Of a DNA stretch of 64,000 bases, positions 33,555 to 42,508 are shown one piece after another. This stretch comes from Alistipes sp. (GTDB taxonomy: Bacteria > Bacteroidota > Bacteroidia > Bacteroidales > Rikenellaceae), in assembly GCA_017555905.1 (NCBI GenBank), contig JAFZFP010000023.1:95310-159309 (forward strand). The letters are read 5' to 3'. The notes below the pieces were generated by a model that was not told the origin of the DNA, did no database searches, and worked only from the letters and a program-made list of their open reading frames with translations. Each line of letters begins with the position of its first letter. The stretch's first letter is position 1. The position numbers and the translations under genes are program-made.

Positions 33555-34241
33555 ACTACGAGAACATTATTCAATTTGTGCGACATACCTAAGTAAGTGT
33601 GTCGCATTTTTGTGTCGCCATCCAATCGCGAAACAAATCAGATTAGTGCAAAAATTTAGACGACCTCTTTATTATCGAAGAATTTGTTGATAACTTTCCC
33701 CGATTTGTAAACCCTTTTGTAGTTTTCTCCCTAAACTGTACGATAAATAACATTTATAAGATTTAGAAATACATTATACACTTTCTTATACGAACACTCA
33801 ATATATTGAGCACCAAATATTTAGGTAGTCGCAATTTTAACCTTTTGATTATGAATCAGAAAGAGTGTATAGTATTCACCACCCATTATGACTTACAAGC
33901 AGATGTTCTCTATACACTTTTTGCGTCAGAAATCTACACTCTGGCAATTTTGAAGGAATAGTACAAAAGCATTGTCGAGTTGTTTTGGATTACTTCGATC
34001 AAAATATATAGTGTATATTGCTAATTGAAAGCACTTTACAATGTTTACTATGTCCAGAAGAAAACATTGTGTGTACTCGTTTTGCACAAAGATTTCTGCG
34101 TTTTTCTCGTCCACAAACCGCACAAAAAAACACCAAAATTTCAGACTCAGAAATCATAACCTTTTATACAAATACAACCCCGCCTTTAGCGGACTTTGCA
34201 AAGAAAGCCGGAGCACTCCGTCAAGTTTGAATAATTCTTAT
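33555..34241. other. 690-bp AT-rich gap with a terminator and four AGTGTATA sites
   Basis: A hairpin TGCGACA / TGTCGCA (33579-33606) with a following T-tract ends the DUF4268 gene. Further on, the octamer AGTGTATA occurs four times in alternating orientation: 33776-33783 (minus), 33864-33871 (plus), 33911-33918 (minus) and 34010-34017 (plus). No reading frame there looks coding. The -7 element TACCTTTG at 34242-34249 closes the stretch. Confidence 0.5.
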
Positions 34242-34249
34242 TACCTTTG
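34242..34249 (+). promoter_or_regulatory. -7 element of the exported 150-aa protein
   Basis: TACCTTTG, 28 nt upstream of the ATG at 34278. Confidence 0.6.
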
Positions 34250-34277
34250 TGCATAGAGAGTAATTTTGAGAAAATTT

Positions 34278-34730
34278 ATGAAACGGCTAATCCTTTTAAT
34301 TGTGTTGCTCATTGGGGCGTTGTGTAATGTTAGCGCACAAGATAGACTGCATCCTGCGCATACGCCAACCTCAAAGAGTGATGAGATTAAGTCTTTCATC
34401 ACGCAGATGTATAACAACAAACTCTATGAGGATTACGACTTCTTGCGAAAACATTGCTCTTCGGGATTACTCAAAAAACTTCAAGACGCGTATCCTTACG
34501 ATACCGATGGTATAGCATACGCAACTTGGCTATTTGGGAGTGGGAAACAAAACAGCAAGCTCGGGGCAGACGACAAGACTATTATGCTTGAAGTAAAAGC
34601 GGATGGGGATTGGTTTGTCTATACTGCATTGGATATGGGCTGGAAGTTTACTAACAAAATTAGAATCGCCAATAAGAGAGGAGAGATTATAATAGAGGAT
34701 GTTTGTGCTGTTAAAAATAGAACACATTAG
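34278..34730 (+). CDS. Exported protein with a DUF3828/NTF2-like look
   Basis: 150 residues from the ATG at 34278 (a TTG four codons earlier is less likely). Signal peptide MKRLILLIVLLIGALCNVSA with cleavage before QDRL. The mature part (DEIKSFITQMYNNKLYEDYDFLRKHC at its start, then beta strands TIMLEVKADGDWFVYTA and KIRIANKRGEIIIEDV) has the order of the small NTF2-like DUF3828 proteins, but similarity is only by eye. Periplasmic role unknown. Confidence 0.6.
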   Translation: MKRLILLIVLLIGALCNVSAQDRLHPAHTPTSKSDEIKSFITQMYNNKLYEDYDFLRKHCSSGLLKKLQDAYPYDTDGIAYATWLFGSGKQNSKLGADDKTIMLEVKADGDWFVYTALDMGWKFTNKIRIANKRGEIIIEDVCAVKNRTH

Positions 34731-34781
34731 CAAATACATAGAGCATTGAATCGTTACTGTTTTGACAATTACAATATATTT

Positions 34782-35687
34782 ATGGAGCAGATTGAAGATA
34801 TAATCAGACTTAGAAACATTACAAGTTGCAAACAGTATATGCGTCTCATGTTGGATTTCTATTTTGATGCCATTGAAGCTTCAAGAGAATGTGATTCAAG
34901 AATGTTATCAGATGCAAATATTTGGCTACAAGCAATTTTTACAAAAGGCTGTGCTTTCTTGAGCCTTTTAGATGGCATAAACTATGAAAAACCAGGAGTA
35001 AGACTGAATACTGTATTGGATCCATCTCTACTATTTACAATAGCAAGACGAATTTATGAATCAGTGGTAGATTTTAATATTCTATATATTCATCCTCAAA
35101 CTGAGCCGCAGAAGGAGATTTTGTATAACTTATTTATGTCTGCAGGGCTATCAGAGAGATTAAAAAATTGGGATGAGAATATGAGATCTAAATATCCCGA
35201 GCGTGCTCAACAAGAAGAAAAAGATATTCAAGATTGCAAGAACGCAATTGAAACCAATGTATTGTGGGATTCTTTAAGTGCTCGCACCAAGATGGTAATA
35301 AATAACGCAATAAACGCTCGCAAATTCAGATATCAATTTAATAATCAGAACGAGTTTGTCCCTGTTAAGTGGGAGATGGCTTATGAATTATTGAGAGTAA
35401 AGAAAGATTTATACGAGCTAATATATTCTTTTTTTAGTTTACATAGCCATCCATCCTATTTAGCCTTAATCCAATTTAGAGATGCGTTTGCTCCAGATGT
35501 TAGACAAGATCTTCAAATGGCTATTCATTCGACACAATGTATTCTCTCATTTATGAGTATTTTTATTGTGGACTACATGACATTATTTCCTAAGGTCAAA
35601 GAGATGTTCAATGGACTCGAACTTCCTATGCAGTTTGCGATAGGGATGTATGAGGATGCAATGAGGGGAGAACATAAATATAAGTAA
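34782..35687 (+). CDS. Hypothetical helical protein, 301 aa
   Basis: From the ATG at 34782; a TTG at 34746 would add 12 residues. All-helical protein with conserved-looking motifs RRIYESVVDFNILYIHP and FFSLHSHPSYLAL; a histidine-rich HSHPS near the C-terminus and a mid-protein LSARTKMVINNAINAR. The style resembles DUF5677-type or AbiV-like proteins that occur alone in defence islands, but I cannot name the family. Not membrane anchored, apart from one borderline hydrophobic stretch at the end. Confidence 0.55.
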   Translation: MEQIEDIIRLRNITSCKQYMRLMLDFYFDAIEASRECDSRMLSDANIWLQAIFTKGCAFLSLLDGINYEKPGVRLNTVLDPSLLFTIARRIYESVVDFNILYIHPQTEPQKEILYNLFMSAGLSERLKNWDENMRSKYPERAQQEEKDIQDCKNAIETNVLWDSLSARTKMVINNAINARKFRYQFNNQNEFVPVKWEMAYELLRVKKDLYELIYSFFSLHSHPSYLALIQFRDAFAPDVRQDLQMAIHSTQCILSFMSIFIVDYMTLFPKVKEMFNGLELPMQFAIGMYEDAMRGEHKYK

Positions 35688-35784
35688 AAAGACATCGGAG
35701 AAGTCGAAGATTAAGGTTGGAATTTCCTCAATATGTTGTATTGCATCAATCTAAGGTTTAACTTATTCTTTGCGAGAAATTTTC

Positions 35785-35792
35785 TATATTTG
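35785..35792 (+). promoter_or_regulatory. -7 element of the barrel-like gene
   Basis: TATATTTG, 43 nt upstream of the ATG at 35836. Confidence 0.6.
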
Positions 35793-35835
35793 TAACTAGA
35801 ATCTACTAATTTGTGTTTTATTAAACAAAACCATA

Positions 35836-36414
35836 ATGATTATGAAAAGAAATTTAATAATTCTATTTTTCATCTTCACCATTTATCCAGCTTTTGCGCA
35901 ACGGAATATATTTGAATACAACAATACCATTGATATAAATTTGGGCTATAATAATAGTGGTGCCTTAAGAACTCTAGTAGACAAGAACATTTGTGGTGTA
36001 TCTGGCATGCAACTATCGTTATGTGTGTATGGCGTTTATTTAGATGCGACTTCCAATGTGCAGGGTGATAGTAGCAGTAATATGGGAATTGGCAAATATA
36101 AAGGGTATCAAACTTGGGCTTGCCATATTGGCTATTCATTCCCTGTATGCAAATGGGCTAAGATTATTCCTGTTGTAGGAATGACTAGTTGGGCTGAGGG
36201 ATATTACGATGGTTCAGATTACTATGTAACAGATGATGGGGTGGCAAACAGATTCAAAGGAAATGGTTATAGCTATAAGGCTTTTGATTATGGTATAGTG
36301 TTTAATTTTACTATTTCTGAATGGGTAAATCTATATGTTAATATAGAGGCTCACAACATAGGTGGAGGTGTAGGATTAAGTATTCCATTAATACCTTATA
36401 AACTGAGACATTAA
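35836..36414 (+). CDS. Exported beta-barrel-like protein, 192 aa
   Basis: Signal peptide (RNLIILFFIFTIYPAFA) with cleavage before QRN; the ATG at 35842 is an equal start candidate. The mature part is Gly/Tyr-rich with amphipathic strands (IDINLGYNNSGA; MQLSLCVYGVYLDAT; GIVFNFTISEWVNLYVNI) and ends in IPYKLRH. Likely a small outer-membrane or periplasmic barrel. No known family and no obvious partner. Confidence 0.6.
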   Translation: MIMKRNLIILFFIFTIYPAFAQRNIFEYNNTIDINLGYNNSGALRTLVDKNICGVSGMQLSLCVYGVYLDATSNVQGDSSSNMGIGKYKGYQTWACHIGYSFPVCKWAKIIPVVGMTSWAEGYYDGSDYYVTDDGVANRFKGNGYSYKAFDYGIVFNFTISEWVNLYVNIEAHNIGGGVGLSIPLIPYKLRH

Positions 36415-36561
36415 CACCACATCATATATTTATTGCAAAATGCGATTGAAAAATATGAGAAGCCTAGCTCCAATTACCCAGAGCACATCTTTTCAAAAAG
36501 TGTGAATAAAGTGTCGAAAAATCAGCAGGTTGAAAATTTGCAAAACGCAGTAGTCCAGTCT

Positions 36562-36569
36562 TAACTTTG
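36562..36569 (+). promoter_or_regulatory. -7 element of the 131-aa protein
   Basis: TAACTTTG, 36 nt upstream of the ATG at 36606. Confidence 0.6.
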
Positions 36570-36605
36570 TCAGAAAAAAACGCATGTGAAACTAAAAAAT
36601 GATTT

Positions 36606-37001
36606 ATGGAAAAGACAAGACAATTGATTGAAACTCTTGGGAAGACTGGCTTTGAAGATTCGGCACACTTTTCTCCTAATGTTTTTGATAATGATGTATT
36701 ATCGAAAGTAAGGATGGTTATTCGAGATAATCTTACGAGGACTAAGACAATAAGGAATCTTGAATATACTCAGTCGTACCCCATAAAGCATAAAATTGAA
36801 AAATACTTCAAAAGTATAGGAGTACAATTGCCTGTTTGGAATGGGTTGTTGATTTATGCAATGTATCTAGAGGGTTATAAAGTTAGACGAGTTGGGACAA
36901 CAAGTTTAAATGCCTATTTTAATGTTAGTACGGTAAGTGTGCGTAAACTTATGGCTAAATCCGGTTGTGATAATCTAACCACTAAACATCTTCGTAAATA
37001 A
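36606..37001 (+). CDS. Hypothetical protein with HTH-like end, 131 aa
   Basis: Cytoplasmic, basic. The C-terminal segment TSLNAYFNVSTVSVRKLMAKSG has the spacing of a helix-turn-helix (recognition helix VSVRKLMAKSG), so it may bind DNA. The N-terminal part is helical (VLSKVRMVIRDNLTRTKTIR). No family recognised. Own promoter; followed by a decayed gene. Confidence 0.6.
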   Translation: MEKTRQLIETLGKTGFEDSAHFSPNVFDNDVLSKVRMVIRDNLTRTKTIRNLEYTQSYPIKHKIEKYFKSIGVQLPVWNGLLIYAMYLEGYKVRRVGTTSLNAYFNVSTVSVRKLMAKSGCDNLTTKHLRK

Positions 37002-37045
37002 TTGAATCAACTGCAGGTAATCTATTAGATTCTATAAAGGTCTAG

Positions 37046-37324
37046 AGTACTACAAATCATATCGTGGTTGTAACCCATCATCTGCCTACAATGGCGGTCG
37101 TTGCACCGGAGCATAGGGGCAACTTGCTAAATAGTGCCTTCGCAACGGAGTTAGGCGACTTCATCGCTGACAGCCGTATCGATGTGTGGATTTTCGGGCA
37201 CTCGCACGCCAACATAGATGCAACAATTGGCAATACCCGCATCGTTTGCAACCAGCTTGGTTATGTTTATTACCGTGAGAATCTCGGCGGTTTCGATGGC
37301 GGAAAGTTTATTGAGATTTATTAG
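37046..37324 (+). pseudogene. C-terminal fragment of a metallophosphoesterase
   Basis: The last ~90 residues of a calcineurin-like phosphoesterase: VVVTHHLPT, then WIFGHSHANID, the metal-binding GHSH motif, and the closing GFDGGKFIEIY. A stop codon (TAG at 37043) and loss of the N-terminal metal motifs show the gene is broken; the upstream part was deleted or replaced by island DNA. Confidence 0.7.
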
Positions 37325-37500
37325 TTGTATTTTTCTATTTACAAATAGTGATCAAATGAATCTTATTGGGGAATACCCCCGCCAGACACAGTACCAGCGG
37401 GGGTAGACTCTTGTAATATATAACCACTTCTCGTCAACTTTCCGACATAAATATCCCTTACAAATATTTTAATTTTTATTCGATTGAAATTGAGGGGGGG

Positions 37501-39768
37501 TTACAATCCTATTTTCGAGAGAATTTCACTTTTTGCTTTTTCGGGATACTTTATCGGACTCTTTGATGTATCTATAGTCTGCAATTTTGCTAAAGCTTCT
37601 GATATATTTCTCTCAATATAGAACAAGTATTCTGCCTCCATTGCTATCGTTATTAGATCTTTATGTCTATCATAGCTATTTTTCATAAGTTCTATAAGCT
37701 TCTGTAGAAGTTTTCTATCATCATAGGAATGGGTTCGCTCATGAACCAAACACCTAAAATAAGCTTCAATATAATACGGATTGGTGGAATCTTTTTCATA
37801 ATTATCCTTTGCCATGCAAATGGCTTCTGAATATTTTTGTTGCAAAATAAGAACCGTTACCAACTCTCTTAATGCTTTAGTGTAATTAGGGGTATCATTT
37901 AGTATTTTCTTAAATGTCCCTTCCGCTCTTGGTAGATCGCCATTAATTCTTTGCATAAATCCTTGTACAAAGAGTTTATCGCGTCCTTGCAAACCATTAA
38001 TGGCAGTATTAAACTTAACCGTTTCCTTTTCCCGAGCCAAAGACAAACATAATAAATAATAAATTTCCCTACACGCTTCAAAATACATTTTAGACTCCTC
38101 TTTCAGAAAGCCCTCACAAATTTTGATAACCATATGATATTTTCCTTTGCTATATAGTTCTCTAAGAGTTTTAATAGCAATAGATGGAACTAGCAACTTA
38201 CTATCGCTATTTCCTGCACGAATAAGAGCCTGAATCTTTAACGTGTATTCCGAAAGATCATTATCATAAAAATCTTCCTCGGCAACTAATTCTTTAGTCT
38301 TTTTTTCTATTGAGTCTCCAATATCTTTACGAGGTTGCATTGATACTCTTTCTACATAATCTGCAATTCCAGAATCGATATGAATATACTCCAAACTTGG
38401 TCCAAAAAACTCTATAATTGAAATATTGTGTAATTCTTCAAGAATGTCACAACATTCCTGTTTCCATTTCGCTCCAACAATTTCTAATAATACCTTATCG
38501 CTTACAGTGCCCAAATGCGTTAAAAGAATAACTATGTCGATTAAGGCTAACTCTCCATAAGCTTTTGCTCTACAATAATCAATGATATTTACTATAGACT
38601 TATCTCCAATAGTAACTATATGTTGAAGATTATTTCTAGCTATTAAGCGCCCATCTCGTTTTATAGTATCAATAGCCATAAAAAGTTGCGTCGGCGAACT
38701 TTTAAGATTTGTTACCCAAAAGTCAATGTCATCTGAGTCTACTTCTAGCCCTTGACCACGATAGGCATATGCCTTGAATAGGTTTCGACGATCCACTTCG
38801 CCTAATGGATGCAGTTCATAACACAACACTTCTTTTTTATCCCTAATTACATGTGTTTTGGGAGTCCTTGAGCTCACTACAAATATACCCAAGAAATTAT
38901 TTAATGAAGGATGTGATACTATCTCGTAGAACCAGTCTGCAATACTGCCTGATGTTGTTATACAACAACCGTCATCAATTATTAGAATATGCTGTTTAGT
39001 TGAGTAAGCTTTATTAAGCAACTCTACTGAAACTTCTAATTTCTTATCTTTACTCCATTCATCCCAATGGAAATCGGCAAGATTGTAAAGCTCTAGATAA
39101 CTATTCAAATACATAATAAAAGTTTCTATATAGTTTCTAGGGGATAAATGGATCTCAAGAGCATCTTTAGAATAACCTAATTTGGTCCTAATAAATTCTC
39201 TCACAAATTTTGTTCGTCCAATTCCACTACGTCCACTTGTAACAATTGCTTTAATGGAATTAAATGCAGATGAATATAATTGTGTTTCTAATTGCTCTAT
39301 CTCATTGTTACGGCCAACAAATAATTCATCCTTAAATTGAATATCTGGTCTCTTTTTATATAGTAATTGTTTTTGTTTTGCATTTATTTCGCGATGCAAT
39401 AACTTAACATTAAGGAAGGTTTTGAGATTCAAACATTCCTCTTTAGTTATCCATTCTGGGATGACAGATGTCGTAAAATTAACATCTGGGTCTATTATGT
39501 ATGGATAAAATTCTATTTTTCCATCTAACATTCTTTGACGAGCTTTTGCCACCTCTATTTTTACCCATTCAGAAGATAATGATTCTTTAGAAATTAAAAG
39601 TACAAAGATATCTGATTGTCGTATATATCTAAAAATCTCGTCTTTACTTTTCTTGGCTGGTTCAAAATCATACTCATCCAAAACACAATGTGTTCGACTT
39701 AATAATTCAACCAATTTTTTTGCGAACACTTTCTGTCTACTACTATGTGATATAAAAGCCTTTATCAT
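37501..39768 (-). CDS. TIR-STAND-TPR protein, 755 aa
   Basis: N-terminal TIR domain (residues 1-~135): KAFISHSSRQKVFAKKL, then DIFVLLISKESLSSEWVKIE with Glu72 in the catalytic glutamate position of NADase TIRs. A P-loop NTPase domain follows (~150-450): Walker A position 179-186 reads GRSGIGRT, with Arg in place of the invariant Lys, and Walker B is HILIIDDG at 260-267. The C-terminal ~300 residues are helical and TPR-like (NYTKALRELVTVLILQQKYSEAICMAK). This is the order of STAND immune sensors that deplete NAD on activation. It starts 13 nt after the AAA ATPase gene, so the two form an operon. Whether the changed Walker A abolishes nucleotide hydrolysis is unknown. Confidence 0.82.
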   Translation of the reverse strand: MIKAFISHSSRQKVFAKKLVELLSRTHCVLDEYDFEPAKKSKDEIFRYIRQSDIFVLLISKESLSSEWVKIEVAKARQRMLDGKIEFYPYIIDPDVNFTTSVIPEWITKEECLNLKTFLNVKLLHREINAKQKQLLYKKRPDIQFKDELFVGRNNEIEQLETQLYSSAFNSIKAIVTSGRSGIGRTKFVREFIRTKLGYSKDALEIHLSPRNYIETFIMYLNSYLELYNLADFHWDEWSKDKKLEVSVELLNKAYSTKQHILIIDDGCCITTSGSIADWFYEIVSHPSLNNFLGIFVVSSRTPKTHVIRDKKEVLCYELHPLGEVDRRNLFKAYAYRGQGLEVDSDDIDFWVTNLKSSPTQLFMAIDTIKRDGRLIARNNLQHIVTIGDKSIVNIIDYCRAKAYGELALIDIVILLTHLGTVSDKVLLEIVGAKWKQECCDILEELHNISIIEFFGPSLEYIHIDSGIADYVERVSMQPRKDIGDSIEKKTKELVAEEDFYDNDLSEYTLKIQALIRAGNSDSKLLVPSIAIKTLRELYSKGKYHMVIKICEGFLKEESKMYFEACREIYYLLCLSLAREKETVKFNTAINGLQGRDKLFVQGFMQRINGDLPRAEGTFKKILNDTPNYTKALRELVTVLILQQKYSEAICMAKDNYEKDSTNPYYIEAYFRCLVHERTHSYDDRKLLQKLIELMKNSYDRHKDLITIAMEAEYLFYIERNISEALAKLQTIDTSKSPIKYPEKAKSEILSKIGL

Positions 39769-39781
39769 ATCGCTTAAATAT

Positions 39782-40918
39782 TTAATTAAACATTCTATTT
39801 ATCCACATTGCGAACAACTTGTCAGTTACCGAATAGACCTTGTTTATTTCAGTAACAATATCTCGCTCCAAAAGTTTCTTAATGGCCGCCTGAACAGAGC
39901 TTGCTGACGAAAGAGCGTGTCGCTTGATAAATTGCGCTGATGTAATTTGTGTTGCCTCTCCATCTTTGGCAATAGCATATAGCAGAGCCTTCTGTTTTTC
40001 AGGAATGTTCGATAGAATTTCTCGGAATATGGTATCGTTATATGCTACCATATTAGCGATTGCGCCATCTATAATCTCTCGTGTACACTCCCCATTGTCG
40101 GTTGTATCTGCAAAGGATTCATTAAAAGTTCGCTGGATGTAGTATGTGTGTCCTTTGAATAGGTCATACACCCACTTGACATTTTCTGCAGAGATATACT
40201 TATTTCGTCTCTCAAAATGATTCATAACAAATGGTACATATATCTCAGGGACAATCGCTCTCAACTCTAAAATGTCAGCACTATTATAGAACGGTCGAGC
40301 TGAAGATGTAAACATCTCTTGCATCATATGACGCTCGCTACCAGCAAAGATAAAGTTGCTATTTTTGAGTTTCTGAATATGTGTACGCAACAGAGCCTCA
40401 ATATTTTTTTCAGGATACTTGGCAATCTGTTGAAACTCATCAATGGCCACTATACAAGGCTTGTCGGCATTCGCCAAGTAGCGGAAAATTTCCTCCAATG
40501 TATATTCTGGTATCTCAATATCGCCCAACTCTAAATTAAATGTCGGCAAGTTGGTTATAGGATCAAAACCAAATTTGCCATTTATCGATTTGATGGTCTG
40601 TATAAATAGGTTGACCATCCTGTGACTGCGCGGGAGCAAAGTGTCATAGATAGTGCGACCGAGCAGGTATGTAAACTCTCGAAGACTCGATGTGTGGAGT
40701 ATGTCTATAAAGAATGTATAGTACTCGTTAGCGATTTCAGGTTTGTCGTAGCAAAACTGAATAAGTCCAGTCTTGCCCATACGGCGAGGTGATATAACAA
40801 CAAGATTATTCCCATTGGTGATTGATTTAATCAGACGAGCAGACTCATTTACTCTGTCGCAAAAATACTCAGGCTCAATTTTACCCGTAACAATAAAAGG
40901 ATTCTTAACTTTTGCCAT
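39782..40918 (-). CDS. AAA ATPase of the archaeal-ATPase (ATPase_2) type
   Basis: 378 residues. The family trademark SPRRMGKTG stands in for Walker A (~43-51), Walker B/sensor is PCIVAIDEFQQI, and a GSERHMMQEMF motif with an arginine follows. The C-terminal ~70 residues form a winged-helix-like end (SSASSVQAAIKKLLERDIVTEI). Such ATPases are common in Bacteroidota and of unknown cell role. Here it is the first gene of an operon with the TIR-STAND protein (13-nt gap). A close paralogue lies at 51335 in front of a different pair. Confidence 0.85.
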   Translation of the reverse strand: MAKVKNPFIVTGKIEPEYFCDRVNESARLIKSITNGNNLVVISPRRMGKTGLIQFCYDKPEIANEYYTFFIDILHTSSLREFTYLLGRTIYDTLLPRSHRMVNLFIQTIKSINGKFGFDPITNLPTFNLELGDIEIPEYTLEEIFRYLANADKPCIVAIDEFQQIAKYPEKNIEALLRTHIQKLKNSNFIFAGSERHMMQEMFTSSARPFYNSADILELRAIVPEIYVPFVMNHFERRNKYISAENVKWVYDLFKGHTYYIQRTFNESFADTTDNGECTREIIDGAIANMVAYNDTIFREILSNIPEKQKALLYAIAKDGEATQITSAQFIKRHALSSASSVQAAIKKLLERDIVTEINKVYSVTDKLFAMWINRMFN

Positions 40919-40938
40919 AATACCACGAATTTTATTGG

Positions 40939-40946
40939 CAAATATA
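40939..40946 (-). promoter_or_regulatory. -7 element of the ATPase-TIR operon
   Basis: Minus strand reads TATATTTG, 20 nt upstream of the ATG at 40918. Confidence 0.65.
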
Positions 40947-40983
40947 ATTATTCATTTTGAATTATGCAAATTAAATAATGCAA

Positions 40984-41020
40984 AATGCTGGCCATTCCCG
41001 AATGGGTAATAGTCAGCATT
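40984..41020. terminator. Terminator of the 113-aa gene
   Basis: AATGCTG / CAGCATT outer stem with an inner CATTC-GAATG pairing, directly after the minus-strand stop at 41025. Confidence 0.6.
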
Positions 41021-41024
41021 GTAA

Positions 41025-41366
41025 TTAGTCATTTACCGCCAATTTTCGCTTTACAGCCGCCCTCTGGCGAATATGTGCCATCTTCTTCGTGGAGATGTAC
41101 TTTCGTTTGACACCACACAAGTCGTCATACTCTTTGAGTGTCAGATTGTCCAAATCATCCATCGCCAATAGGATATCAGGATGCAGTTGGCGGTAATAAT
41201 ATGCCCCCGAGCGGACCGATTTGCCAGTGCAACAATTGTGTATTGCCGATTTGTTTTCGTGCGACAATTCAGCGGCGCAATGCAACGAGCGAACAATCGC
41301 CACCAACACCCTTGCACCATTGAAAATAAGCACCTTGCACGGCCTTCTAAATTTACTCCTTCTCAT
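41025..41366 (-). CDS. Hypothetical basic protein, 113 aa
   Basis: Small basic cytoplasmic protein. The middle reads RSLHCAAELSHENKSAIHNCCTGKS, the shape of a helix-turn-helix or of NUMOD-type DNA-binding repeats, followed by YYYRQLHPDILLAMDDLDNLTLKEYD. Similar short proteins are frequent in Bacteroidota genomes. A dedicated terminator and clean frame support coding. DNA binding is an inference. Confidence 0.5.
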   Translation of the reverse strand: MRRSKFRRPCKVLIFNGARVLVAIVRSLHCAAELSHENKSAIHNCCTGKSVRSGAYYYRQLHPDILLAMDDLDNLTLKEYDDLCGVKRKYISTKKMAHIRQRAAVKRKLAVND

Positions 41367-41530
41367 TTGCGTTGTGATTTAATAATTAGACTATTATTAG
41401 AGTAGGAGTATTTTCGGCTTTTGGTTGGCAGCTACTTGCTTGTCCTAATCAACTTCGCAAAGTTTGCGACTATCGCAATCTATTTATCGTCAGCTATCAT
41501 TGTTTATTACTGTTTATCAAATATTTGGGC

Positions 41531-41598
41531 CTTATTTGAGCCACAACTTAGTAAAGTTCTTATTATCAATAACTTTAACATTCTGCATAGGAAAGTAA
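41531..41598 (+). repeat. 68-bp dispersed repeat, left copy
   Basis: Begins CTTATTT, contains CCACAACT and TATCAA, ends TTCTGCATAGGAAAGTAA. The right copy at 51020-51087 has the same length and the same blocks at the same spacing. A companion block AGCTATCATTGTTTAT sits just upstream (41492-). Confidence 0.65.
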
Positions 41599-41752
41599 CT
41601 AACGCCCTCTAATACTCACTAACAAACGCTAACGCTCACGAAAAGCAACAGAATTTTCTACAAAAATAGACGAATAAATCCCGAAAGCTAAACTCAACTT
41701 TCGGGATTTTTCTATGCTTTAATGTCTTCAACAAAAATATCTCGCCAAGTTT

Positions 41753-41802
41753 GCAATGAGGCGCAATGGAGTGCAATGGAGTGCAACGAGCTGCAATAAT
41801 AG
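41753..41802 (+). repeat. Iteron-like 10-bp tandem repeats (5 units)
   Basis: Units start GCAATGAGGC, GCAATGGAGT, GCAATGGAGT, GCAACGAGCT, GCAATAATAG, head to tail without gaps. The two middle units are identical. Confidence 0.6.
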
Positions 41803-41883
41803 GGCGAAGAGAATTGTACTTTCTACAAAACAGCATTGGTTGTCGGTGGAGAAAGTCGTTCACAACTTTTTTTGTAAAAAAAA

Positions 41884-41926
41884 TCACTCATTATCAAACC
41901 TTCCCTTCAATGCCCCTCTATACTTA
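41884..41926 (+). promoter_or_regulatory. Conserved leader of the HTH gene (copy A)
   Basis: TCACTC, then CAAACCTT, then CTATACTTA with TCACTC-to-TATACT spacing of exactly 35 nt, as in copy B (55793-55835); a T/A-rich tract precedes both. TATACTTA is likely a -7 variant. Confidence 0.55.
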
Positions 41927-41955
41927 ATATGAATTCACTAAAAAACAATAACAAA

Positions 41956-42312
41956 ATGGAAACGAAAGTTGTATCATTTGAGCAGATGCCAGAGCTCATT
42001 CAAAATCTGGTAGAGAGAATTGAAGCACTTGAAAAGACAGTTCGCGAGAAGCAGCAACCACAGCCACTCGAAGGAGAGCTGATGAGCGTGGAGGATGTTT
42101 GCAAGCTACTTGGCAAATCCAAATCTGCGGTGTACCGAACGGTGAGGTGTCACGACATCCCGTTTATCCGCCAGGGCAACCGATTGTACTTCGATCGACC
42201 AACCATCAAGAAATGGCTTGAGAAGAAGCAAAATATCGAGTGCATCACCAATATGGAGGAGTTCGAAAAGTTTATGACTCCCGACCCTTGGCGTTATAGA
42301 AATCGACGATAG
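41956..42312 (+). CDS. Excisionase-like helix-turn-helix protein
   Basis: 118 residues from the ATG at 41956, the first start downstream of the presumed promoter. An N-terminal coiled coil (LVERIEALEKTVREKQ) is followed by a winged HTH of the MerR/excisionase (HTH_17) type: MSVEDVCKLLGKSKSAVYRTV, then PFIRQGNRLYFDRPTIKKWLEKK. Such proteins accompany integrases and control excision or transfer of Bacteroidota mobile elements; here no integrase follows, only a terminator and the restriction-modification operon. Paralogue at 55901. Confidence 0.8.
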   Translation: METKVVSFEQMPELIQNLVERIEALEKTVREKQQPQPLEGELMSVEDVCKLLGKSKSAVYRTVRCHDIPFIRQGNRLYFDRPTIKKWLEKKQNIECITNMEEFEKFMTPDPWRYRNRR

Positions 42313-42343
42313 TAAAGCCGTTTGATGAATTAGACTAAGATTG

Positions 42344-42369
42344 AAAAGGCGGATTTAGTCCGCCTTTTT
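42344..42369 (+). terminator. Intrinsic terminator of the HTH gene
   Basis: AAAAGGCGGA / TCCGCCTTTTT, a textbook stem with a 5-nt loop. Confidence 0.85.
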
Positions 42370-42471
42370 CTTGTTCATATTAGACAGAACGACAATGCCT
42401 CTTCTACCTTATATTTATAAGATTGTTCACAAACTTTTTAGCAATATCACCTCTATCTGACAAATTTTGCT

Positions 42472-42479
42472 TATTTTTG
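42472..42479 (+). promoter_or_regulatory. -7 element of the HNH/methyltransferase operon
   Basis: TATTTTTG, 29 nt upstream of the ATG at 42509; the longest in-frame start upstream (42467) lies before the promoter. Confidence 0.5.
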
Positions 42480-42508
42480 TATGTTGGAAGATTTATATCT
42501 ATCAATTT

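Larger units (their letters stand above)
41367..41955. other. Regulatory/recombinogenic gap before an HTH gene
   Basis: 590 bp without a gene, but rich in structure: a 68-bp dispersed repeat (41531-41598), a stem-loop ATCCCGAAAG / CTTTCGGGAT (41678-41707), five 10-bp tandem units (41753-41802) and a leader shared with the other HTH gene (41884-41926). Confidence 0.6.

Noticed and set aside
37494-37500. Seven-G run after the TIR-STAND stop as a phase-variation tract
   Set aside because: It lies outside the reading frame, so slippage would not change the protein.
41753-41802. CRISPR-like array
   Set aside because: Units are 10 bp and adjacent without spacers; they resemble iterons, not CRISPR. 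No cas genes are visible in the window.
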